From Pseudomonadota bacterium (lineage in GTDB: Bacteria; Pseudomonadota; Alphaproteobacteria; Azospirillales; Azospirillaceae): a stretch of 6,722 nt of DNA. The stretch is from positions 1 to 6,722 of the forward strand of contig JAEYOB010000545.1 in the NCBI GenBank assembly GCA_023412175.1, in the 5' to 3' direction. The position numbers and the translations under genes are program-made. Of the stretch, positions 1-5,609 are shown piece after piece; position 1 is the first letter of the stretch; each line of letters opens with the position of its first letter. The notes beneath the pieces are model-generated. The model searched no databases and was not told the origin of the DNA. It was given only the letters and a program-made list of their open reading frames with translations.

Positions 1-374
1 TCGAGGAAGTCGGCCTGCATGGTGGTGGCGCCGGCCAGCGGCTCCATCTCCAGGATGTCGAGGCCGACCACCTGCCCGCCGGTCTGCTCCGGCTTGACGC
101 GCTCGACCGCCACCTGGGTCCAGCCGCCGGGGGCGGCGCCGAGGTCCACCACCCGCTTGCCCGGCGCCAGGATGTGGAACTTCTCGTCGAGCTGGAGCAG
201 CTTGAACGCCGCGCGCGAACGGAAGCCGCGCCGCTTGGCGTCGGCGACGTACGGGTCGTTGAGCTGCCGCTCCAGCCAGCGCGCCGAGGAGTTGGACCGC
301 TTGGCCGCGGTCTTGACGCGGACGGTCGTCTGCCGGCCGCCCGGCCGCGACGTCGATGACTTCTTCTGAACCAT
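1..374 (-). CDS. rlmE: RlmE 23S rRNA (uridine-2'-O-)methyltransferase, N-terminal part
   Basis: RlmE (FtsJ/RrmJ) methylates the 2'-OH of a conserved uridine (U2552 in E. coli) in the 23S rRNA A-loop, using SAM, late in assembly of the large ribosomal subunit. The gene runs leftward off the window, so only about 124 residues are visible. Translating the minus strand from ATG at 374-372 gives a basic leader of about 50 residues. RSRAAFKL follows, with Lys58 as the probable catalytic lysine (Lys38 in E. coli). Next are SAM motif [11 protein letters not shown] (residues 76-85), the acidic-loop GLDILEMEP (Asp106) and QADF (Asp122). The remaining catalytic tetrad residues lie outside the window. 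The N-terminus is about 20 residues longer than the E. coli protein. AGGG lies a few bases before the start as a weak ribosome site. The phosphatase gene ends only 19 bases upstream, so the two are probably one operon. Confidence 0.95.
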   Translation of the reverse strand, partial: MVQKKSSTSRPGGRQTTVRVKTAAKRSNSSARWLERQLNDPYVADAKRRGFRSRAAFKLLQLDEKFHILAPGKRVVDLGAAPGGWTQVAVERVKPEQTGGQVVGLDILEMEPLAGATTMQADFL

Positions 375-393
375 GATACCCTACAGTGTCCCG

Positions 394-1428
394 TCAGCCC
401 TGCGCCGCCCCGATGAGGTCGACAAGGATGCCTTCGCGCAGGCCGCGGTCGGCGATGCGCAGGCGCTCCACCGGGCAACAGTCGCAAATGGCTTCCAGCA
501 CCGCACAGCCCGCGACCACGAGGTCGGCGCGCTCGGTGCCGATGCAGGCATGCCTGGACCGGCCCTCGAAGTCCAGCGCCACGAGACGGCGGATGATGTC
601 GCGGGCGTGCTCGACACGCAGAAAGCTGCCGTCAACCGCCCGCCGGTCGTAGCGCGCCAGCCCGAGATGGACGCCGGCCAGCGTCGTCACCGTGCCAGAG
701 GTTCCGAGCATCTGCACGCCGCCGCGCTCCAGATGCTCGCGGATGCCGTTGCGCTCGGCGAACGGCTCGATGTGGGAGGCGACCTCATCGACCATGGCGT
801 GGTACGAATCCAGGGTGAAGCGGTCGCCGCCGTAGCGTTCCGACAGGCCGATGACACCGCAGCGCATCGAGATCTGGTCGAGCAGCCGCGGCTGTTCGCC
901 CGGCCGCAGCGCCAGCCACATCAGTTCGGTGGACCCGCCGCCGATGTCGAAGACCAGGGCGTGCGGCACGTTGGCGTCGAGGAGCGCGGCGCAGCCGGCG
1001 ATGGCCAGACGGCCCTCCTCCTCGCTGGATATGATCTCGATGGCGATGCCGGTTTCGTCCTCGACCGCTTCCAGAAAGGGTGCGCAATTGTGGGCACGGC
1101 GGCACGCCTCGGTCGCGACGGCGCGCACCGCGGTGACTCCGCGCCGCTGGATCTTGGCGCCGCAGACCTTGAGCGCGGCCAGCGTGCGCTCCATGGCGGA
1201 ATCGGACAGGCGCTCGCTGCTGAACACCCCCTCCCCCAGCCGGACGATGCGCGAGAAGGCGTCGATGACCCTGAATCCGCTCAGCGTCGGACGGGCGATC
1301 AGCAGCCGGCAGTTGTTGGTGCCGAGGTCGAGGGCCGCGTAAACCGGGCGCACAGGGGCGGGCGACCGCATCCGTTCGGAGTCGCATTGCCGTTCGCTGT
1401 GCAGATAAGCGTCCACGTCCTCTCCCAC
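394..1428 (-). CDS. Ppx/GppA-family phosphatase (short type)
   Basis: This is a sugar-kinase/Hsp70/actin-fold phosphatase acting on polyphosphate and/or pppGpp; the family assignment does not decide between exopolyphosphatase and guanosine pentaphosphatase. Visible motifs, numbered from the GTG at 1428, are phosphate-1 loop DLGTNN (34-39), ATEACRRA (105-112), the acidic SSEEEGRLA (134-142, containing the likely catalytic Glu), phosphate-2 loop DIGGGSTEL (161-169), GTSGTVTTLA (242-251), and the C-terminal DRGLREGIL. At 344 residues it is the short form, lacking the C-terminal helical extension of the roughly 500-residue E. coli enzymes. The start is uncertain. The 1428 GTG has no strong ribosome site, and ATG at 1371 would give MRSPAPVRPVYAALDLGT, only 13 residues before the first motif; that start is quite possible. 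It is transcribed leftward with rlmE, a pairing I associate with alphaproteobacteria. Confidence 0.92.
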   Translation of the reverse strand: MGEDVDAYLHSERQCDSERMRSPAPVRPVYAALDLGTNNCRLLIARPTLSGFRVIDAFSRIVRLGEGVFSSERLSDSAMERTLAALKVCGAKIQRRGVTAVRAVATEACRRAHNCAPFLEAVEDETGIAIEIISSEEEGRLAIAGCAALLDANVPHALVFDIGGGSTELMWLALRPGEQPRLLDQISMRCGVIGLSERYGGDRFTLDSYHAMVDEVASHIEPFAERNGIREHLERGGVQMLGTSGTVTTLAGVHLGLARYDRRAVDGSFLRVEHARDIIRRLVALDFEGRSRHACIGTERADLVVAGCAVLEAICDCCPVERLRIADRGLREGILVDLIGAAQG

Positions 1429-1461
1429 CTTCGGCAGCTCTAATGGCTGCTACGGAATGGT

Positions 1462-1474
1462 GGTTATACTAACC
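1462..1474. promoter_or_regulatory. Perfect 5-3-5 dyad overlapping a -10-like element
   Basis: GGTTA-TAC-TAACC is a perfect inverted repeat. On the minus strand it contains TATAAC (1468-1463), a fair -10 hexamer for the phosphatase-rlmE operon, about 35 bases before the GTG start. On the plus strand it contains TATACT. I find no convincing -35 partner at 16-18 bases on either strand. It could be an operator over the promoter of the leftward operon. It may also be chance. Confidence 0.3.
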
Positions 1475-1520
1475 TCTTCTGCCCGTGGGGCGAAGTCTTG
1501 CTTTCGAGGGGGGCCGTTGC

Positions 1521-1544
1521 GGTTTTCGGCGGACACCGAAAATC
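1521..1544. other. Stem-loop in divergent spacer
   Basis: TTTTCGG (1523-1529) and CCGAAAA (1536-1542) are perfectly complementary around a 6-base loop. A G-T and a G-C pair at the base extend the stem to nine. It lies between the leftward operon and the tRNA promoter candidate. No T-run follows the stem on either strand, so it is not a standard intrinsic terminator. It may be an operator or a structured leader; no function can be assigned. Confidence 0.4.
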
Positions 1545-1549
1545 AGGGC

Positions 1550-1578
1550 TTCACAACCCCGGAACTCGGTGCTACAAG
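1550..1578 (+). promoter_or_regulatory. Candidate sigma70 promoter of tRNA-Gln
   Basis: TTCACA (1550-1555, five of six matches to TTGACA) is followed after exactly 17 bases by TACAAG (1573-1578, four of six matches to TATAAT). The GC-only run GGGCCGCCC follows at once, the kind of discriminator typical of stringently controlled stable-RNA promoters. Transcription would begin near 1585 and give a leader of about 42 bases before the mature tRNA. Spacing and position fit well; the -10 match is only moderate. Confidence 0.45.
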
Positions 1579-1597
1579 GGCCGCCCACGACAGGGTT

Positions 1598-1612
1598 GCG
1601 GCGTTGCGCCGC
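1598..1612 (+). other. Leader hairpin before tRNA-Gln
   Basis: GCGGCG-TTG-CGCCGC is a perfect 6-bp stem with a 3-base loop, ending 14 bases before the mature tRNA 5' end. It falls inside the predicted precursor leader, so it may shape RNase P processing. In DNA this GC-rich it could also be incidental. Confidence 0.35.
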
Positions 1613-1626
1613 TCCCGGTGACGGTC

Positions 1627-1700
1627 TGGGGGATCGTCTAGCGGTAGGACAGCGGACTCTGACTCCGCCAGCCTAGGTTCGAATCCTAGTCCCCCAACCA
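1627..1700 (+). tRNA. tRNA-Gln (anticodon CUG)
   Basis: A full cloverleaf folds by eye. Acceptor arms TGGGGGA and TCCCCCA pair over 7 bp, with discriminator A and genome-encoded CCA (1698-1700). The D arm contains GTC...GAC with GCGGTAG in its loop. The anticodon stem GCGGA/TCCGC holds loop CTCTGAC, giving anticodon CTG, which reads CAG. The variable loop is four bases, and the T arm is CTAGG-TTCGAAT-CCTAG. The U1-A72 closing pair is characteristic of bacterial tRNA-Gln. It is on the same strand as the downstream oxidoreductase operon, with its 3' end facing it. I see no clear terminator after it. Confidence 0.97.
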
Positions 1701-2100
1701 TTCCTCATGACTTCCGTTCAGAATCAAACACTCAAACCGTTGCAGAGCTGGGCGAAAACGGCGCGGTGTCACGCACGTGATCTCCGAGGGTGAGCGCACC
1801 GGACCCGGCCAAGCGGTGACGTTCGGACTGAGCTTGACCGAGGGCAAGGCGATGCCGGCCGGCCTTCAGCGTGCCCTGGTTACGGAGATCATGCCCGACC
1901 GCTGTACTCAGGTCGGAGCCCGGCTCGAACGAGCGGTGGCAGCGGCTCACGCTGGCCTTGTACGGCATGCAGCTCTCGGCTCCAACGGGGGCCAATCCTT
2001 TACCCGCAGCCCTCCTCAATCACCAGTCTCCCGATTTGCGAACCAACGCCTCAGATAAGGGCTGGAGCAGGTTCCGGAGGCGGGTCACGTGACTGTTGGC
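1701..2100. other. Gene-poor spacer after the tRNA; nothing recognised
   Basis: About 400 bases follow the tRNA with no product I recognise. Short open frames exist on both strands (1777-2058 and 1871-2092 plus, 1732-2019 minus). They overlap one another, lack good ribosome sites and show no known motif. The 1871-2092 frame includes a stretch reading NERWQRLTLALYGMQLSAP, which looks more protein-like than the rest and may be debris of an old coding sequence, but I cannot name a family. The span also holds the dyads TCACG-CA-CGTGA (1769-1780) and GCTCG-AA-CGAGC (1923-1934). Confidence 0.5.
2084..2093. promoter_or_regulatory. Perfect palindrome, candidate operator upstream of the operon
   Basis: GTCACGTGAC is a perfect 10-base palindrome. 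It ends 17 bases before the -35 element of the candidate operon promoter and is centred near -57 from the predicted start, a usual place for an activator site. A related dyad, TCACG-CA-CGTGA, lies at 1769-1780. The binding protein cannot be named from sequence. Confidence 0.4.
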
Positions 2101-2110
2101 CACACATGCA

Positions 2111-2139
2111 TTGAAAGGCGCCACCCATTCATGCATAAT
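2111..2139 (+). promoter_or_regulatory. Candidate sigma70 promoter of the oxidoreductase operon
   Basis: TTGAAA (2111-2116) and CATAAT (2134-2139) are separated by exactly 17 bases, a strong match to the sigma70 consensus. They lie in a locally AT-rich patch that stands out from the GC-rich surroundings. CATGCAT occurs twice, at 2105-2111 and 2130-2136, abutting the -35 and overlapping the -10 with a 25-base step, so a regulator could occlude both elements. Transcription would start near 2146, leaving a leader of about 65 bases. I see no clear FNR-type (TTGAT-N4-ATCAA) site. Confidence 0.6.
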
Positions 2140-2159
2140 AGTACCAATTTACCGCATTA

Positions 2160-2197
2160 GCCTCCCTTACTGCTGTGAACGGGCTGTGCCGGGAGGC
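2160..2197 (+). promoter_or_regulatory. Leader hairpin next to the ribosome site of the molybdoenzyme gene
   Basis: GCCTCCC (2160-2166) pairs perfectly with GGGAGGC (2191-2197) around a 24-base loop. The loop holds the direct repeat GCTGTG (2172-2177 and 2183-2188), 11 bases apart. The stem ends four bases before the GAGGAG ribosome site (2201-2206), so folding could affect ribosome access. The CCTCCC arm is itself an anti-Shine-Dalgarno-like sequence that could instead pair with GAGGAG. Regulation is inferred only. Confidence 0.35.
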
Positions 2198-2211
2198 GTC
2201 GAGGAGCCGAC

Positions 2212-4959
2212 ATGAGGGCAAAGGCCGAGAGTGTCACGTCCGTTCCGACCTACTGCTACAACTGCGTGGCCGGGCCGGACCTGATGACCGTCACCGTCGA
2301 GGACGGCGTCGCCACCAACATCCGCCCGAACTTCGCCGCCACAGAGCACCCGGCCGCCGGCCGGGTCTGCGTCAAGGCGTACGGGCTGATCGAGAAGACC
2401 TACAACCCGCACCGCATCCTCACGCCGATGCGCCGCACCAACCCCAACAAGGGCCGCAGCGAGGATCCCGGCTTCGTCCCCATCACCTGGGACGAGGCGC
2501 TGGAGGCCATCGCCGGCAAGCTCAACCACGTCCGCGCCACCGGGCTGGTGGACGAGGCGGGGCTGCCGCGCGTCGCCGCCACCTTCGGGCACGGCGGCAC
2601 GCCGGCCAGCTACATGGGTACGCTGCCGGCGTGGCTGGCGGCCTGGGGGCCGATCGACTTCAGCTTCGGGTCGGGCCAGGGCGTCAAGTGCGTGCATTCC
2701 GAGCACCTTTACGGCGAGTACTGGCACCGTGCCTTCACGGTGTGCGCCGACACGGTGATGACGCGCTACGTCATCTCCTTCGGCACCAACGTCGAGGTGT
2801 CGGGCGGGGTCTGCGCCGTCTGGCGCCACGCCGACGCCCGCATCCGCGGCATCAAGCGCGTGCAGGTGGAGCCGCACCTGTCGGTCACCGGCGCCGCCTC
2901 CGCCGAGTGGGTGCCCATCAAGCCGAAAACCGACGGCGCGTTCCTCCTCTCGCTGATCCACGTGCTGCTGCACGAGGTGGCGCGCGACCGGCTCGATCTG
3001 CCGTTCCTGCGCGACCGCACCGCCTCGCCCTATCTGGTGGGGCCAAACGGCTACTATTTGCGCGATCCCGACAGCGGCAAGCCGCTGCTGTGGGACCTGA
3101 AGACGGCCAGGGCGGTGCCGCACGACACGCCCGGCGCCGAGCCGGCGTTGGAAGGCCGGTTTACCGTCCCCCACGCCGTCGAGCATGGCCCGGACGACAC
3201 CAAGTGGGAGCACCGCGCCGTCGAGGGCCGCACCGCCTTCACCGCAATGGTCGAGCAGATGGCGCAGTTCTCGCCGGAATGGGCGGAGGGTGTGTGCCAG
3301 GTGCCCGCCTCCACCGTCCGCCGCGTGGCGAACGAGTACGTGGAGAACGCCTGCGTCGGCGAGACCGTCGAGATCGAGGGGCAGACCCTGCCCTTCCGTC
3401 CCGTCGCCATCACGCTGGGCAAGACGGTCAACAACGGCTGGGGTGCGTACGAGTGCTGCTGGGCGCGCACCATGATGGCGACGCTGGTCGGCGCCCTGGA
3501 GGTGCCGGGCGGAACGCTGGGCACCACCATCCGCCTCAACCGCCCGCACGAGAACCGCCTGCAAAGCGTCAAGCCGGGCGCCGACGGCTTCATGGACTCG
3601 AAGTTCAACGCCACCGACGCCGACCACTGGGCCTCGAAGCCCACCGGGCGCAACGCCCACAAGACCCTCGTGCCCATCGTCGGCAACTCGTCCTGGAGCC
3701 AAGCGCTGGGGCCCACGCACCTCGCCTGGATGTTCCTGCGCGCGACGCCGGAGGGCTGGCCGAAGCCAAGCTACCCCGACGTCTGGTTCCTGTTCCGCAC
3801 CAACCCGGCCATCTCCTTCTGGGACACGAAGCAGATGGTCGAGAACATGGCGAAGATGCCCTTCGTGGTCGCCTTCGCCTACACGGTCGATGAGACGAAC
3901 TGGATGGCCGACATCCTGCTACCGGACGCCACCGACCTGGAGGGCACGCAGCTCATCCGCGTCGGCGGCACCAAGTTCGTCGAGCAGCATTGGCACCACC
4001 AGGGCGTGGCGTTGCGCCAGCCGGCGGTGAAGCCGCGCGGCGAGGCCCGCGACATGACCTGGATCGCCGGCGAACTGGCCAAGCGCTGCGGCCTGCTGGA
4101 GGACTACAACAAGGCGCTGAACCGTGGCGCCGGCCTCGTGCCGCTGAAGGGCGAGAATTACGACTTCTCCCTCGACCCCACGGCCGAACACACCGTGGAT
4201 GCCATCTGGGACGCCGAGTGCAAGGCCGCCTGCGCCGCCTTCACCGGCGGCGAGGAGGTCCATGACCTGGAGTGGTTCAAGGAGCACGGCTACTTCCTCG
4301 TGCCGTTCAAGCGGGTGGACTGGTACCTCTACCCGACCATGGTGGCGAAGGGCCTGCGCTTCGAACTGCCCTACCAGGAGCGCCTGCTGCGCGTCGGCAA
4401 GGAGTTGGGGGCCCGCCTGCACGGCGCCGGCATCCACTGGTGGGACGAGCAGTTGCACGAGTACACGCCGCTGCCCGAGTGGCACGACGTGCCGCAGCGC
4501 TGGGAGAACGCGGTCAAGGCGATGGGCGGCGAGCCCGCCGACTACCCGTTCTGGCTGATCACCACCAAGACCATGCAGTACACCACCGGCAACAACGCCG
4601 GCATCCCGCTGATGAACGACGTCGGCAAGAACGTGCGCGACCACGGCGGCGTGCAGATCAACGCCGCGACTGCCGCCAAGCTCAGCATCGTGGACGGCGA
4701 CATGGTGGAAGTGCGCTCGATCACCAACATGACGCGCGGCAAGGCCATCGTGATCCAGGGGCTGCGCCCCGACACGCTGGTCATCCACGGCCAGTTCGAC
4801 CACTGGGCCACCCCCTTCGCCAAGGAACTGGGCTTCCCCAGTCTCAACACCGTGGCGCCGCTGTCGCTCGACCTGACGGACTCCACGGGATCGGGCGCCG
4901 ATGTGGTCAAGGTGTCGATCCGCAAGATCATCCCGGAGATGGTGGGAGGTGCGGCATGA
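2212..4959 (+). CDS. padB: Molybdopterin oxidoreductase catalytic subunit, PadB-like (probable phenylacetyl-CoA:acceptor oxidoreductase)
   Basis: This is the large subunit of a DMSO-reductase-superfamily enzyme, 915 residues, with ATG at 2212 five bases after GAGGAG. Seen in sequence: an N-terminal cluster region with Cys15, Cys18 and Cys53 followed by VKAYG; the usual third cysteine is replaced by Pro22-Asp23. GFVPITWDEALEAIA follows (about 84-98). Near the expected Mo-ligand region is FGSGQGVKCVHSEHLYGEYW (about 152-171), with Cys160 a possible ligand. FRTNPA (about 528-533) and DETNWMADILLPDATDLE come next. The C-terminal dinucleotide-binding domain (about 775-910) reads FWLITTKTMQYTTGNNAG, then DGDMVEVRS. 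There is no twin-arginine signal, so the subunit should be cytoplasmic, which fits a CoA-thioester substrate. PadB-type enzymes convert phenylacetyl-CoA with water to phenylglyoxylate and CoA, reducing quinone. The superfamily is certain. The PadB assignment rests on remembered resemblance and the three-gene context, so another cytoplasmic substrate is possible. Confidence 0.7.
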   Translation: MRAKAESVTSVPTYCYNCVAGPDLMTVTVEDGVATNIRPNFAATEHPAAGRVCVKAYGLIEKTYNPHRILTPMRRTNPNKGRSEDPGFVPITWDEALEAIAGKLNHVRATGLVDEAGLPRVAATFGHGGTPASYMGTLPAWLAAWGPIDFSFGSGQGVKCVHSEHLYGEYWHRAFTVCADTVMTRYVISFGTNVEVSGGVCAVWRHADARIRGIKRVQVEPHLSVTGAASAEWVPIKPKTDGAFLLSLIHVLLHEVARDRLDLPFLRDRTASPYLVGPNGYYLRDPDSGKPLLWDLKTARAVPHDTPGAEPALEGRFTVPHAVEHGPDDTKWEHRAVEGRTAFTAMVEQMAQFSPEWAEGVCQVPASTVRRVANEYVENACVGETVEIEGQTLPFRPVAITLGKTVNNGWGAYECCWARTMMATLVGALEVPGGTLGTTIRLNRPHENRLQSVKPGADGFMDSKFNATDADHWASKPTGRNAHKTLVPIVGNSSWSQALGPTHLAWMFLRATPEGWPKPSYPDVWFLFRTNPAISFWDTKQMVENMAKMPFVVAFAYTVDETNWMADILLPDATDLEGTQLIRVGGTKFVEQHWHHQGVALRQPAVKPRGEARDMTWIAGELAKRCGLLEDYNKALNRGAGLVPLKGENYDFSLDPTAEHTVDAIWDAECKAACAAFTGGEEVHDLEWFKEHGYFLVPFKRVDWYLYPTMVAKGLRFELPYQERLLRVGKELGARLHGAGIHWWDEQLHEYTPLPEWHDVPQRWENAVKAMGGEPADYPFWLITTKTMQYTTGNNAGIPLMNDVGKNVRDHGGVQINAATAAKLSIVDGDMVEVRSITNMTRGKAIVIQGLRPDTLVIHGQFDHWATPFAKELGFPSLNTVAPLSLDLTDSTGSGADVVKVSIRKIIPEMVGGAA

Positions 4960-5609
4960 CCCGCTATGTGATGGTCGTCGATCTGCGCCGCTGCATCGGC
5001 TGCCAGACCTGCACCGCCGCCTGCAAGGTCACCAACGCCACCATGCCCGGTGTGCAATGGCGCCGCGTGGTGGACATGGAGGTCGGCACCTTCCCCGACG
5101 TGCAGCGCGTCTTCATGCCGGTGGGCTGCCAGCACTGCTCGGATCCGCCCTGCATGGAGGTCTGCCCCTCCACCGCCACGGGCAAGCGCGCCGACGGCAT
5201 CGTCACCATCGACTACGACCTGTGCATCGGCTGCTCCTACTGTGCCGTCGCCTGCCCGTACGAGGCCCGCTACAAGGTGGACAAGCCCACCTGGGCCTTC
5301 GGCGACACGCCCACCGAGGTCGAGAAGCGCCGCTACGACCCCGCCATGATCGGGGTCGCACAGAAATGCACCTTCTGTGTGGACACCATCGACGCGGGCA
5401 TCTCCAGAGGCCTGACACCCGGTGTCGACCCGGATGCCACGCCGGCCTGCGTCAACTCCTGCATCTCGGGGGCCATGAACTTCGGCGACATCGAGGATCC
5501 GAACAGCAACGTGTCGAAGCTGCTGCGCGAGAACCAGCACTTCCGCATGCACGAGGATCAGGGGACCAACCCCGGCTTCTACTATCTCTGGGATGGAGCG
5601 CGGCCATGA
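4956..5609 (+). CDS. padC: Four-cluster ferredoxin-type electron-transfer subunit, PadC-like
   Basis: A 217-residue DmsB/PsrB/NrfC-type subunit that carries electrons between the molybdenum subunit and the membrane anchor. Sixteen cysteines form four groups: Cys13/16/19/23 (CIGCQTCTAAC), Cys58/61/66/70 (CQHCSDPPCMEVC), Cys90/93/96/100 (CIGCSYCAVAC) and Cys138/141/165/169 (CTFC ... CVNSC). All cluster positions are intact, so four [4Fe-4S] clusters are expected. Cys100 is followed by PYEAR, as in family members. There is no signal peptide, in line with the cytoplasmic large subunit. The ATG overlaps the stop of the upstream gene (ATGA), with GGGAGGT five bases before it, so translation is probably coupled. 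The subunit class is certain; the PadC name depends on the PadB call. Confidence 0.72.
   Translation: MTRYVMVVDLRRCIGCQTCTAACKVTNATMPGVQWRRVVDMEVGTFPDVQRVFMPVGCQHCSDPPCMEVCPSTATGKRADGIVTIDYDLCIGCSYCAVACPYEARYKVDKPTWAFGDTPTEVEKRRYDPAMIGVAQKCTFCVDTIDAGISRGLTPGVDPDATPACVNSCISGAMNFGDIEDPNSNVSKLLRENQHFRMHEDQGTNPGFYYLWDGARP

Noticed and set aside
373..1443. 356-residue open frame on the plus strand opposite the phosphatase
   Set aside because: The minus strand carries all the family motifs. The plus frame has no recognisable motif and no ribosome site.
1521..1544. Intrinsic terminator
   Set aside because: The stem is good, but there is no T-run after it on either strand and no gene ends here.
2167..3720. 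517-residue open frame on the minus strand opposite the molybdoenzyme gene
   Set aside because: Low-complexity composition rich in Gly, Arg, Ala and Val, with no motif. It is the expected antisense shadow of GC-rich codon use over a confidently assigned gene.
4901..5605. Upstream extension of the membrane anchor reading frame
   Set aside because: The open frame continues through the preceding ferredoxin gene only because stops are rare in GC-rich DNA. The ATG at 5606, with its ribosome site and stop-start overlap, is clearly the start.
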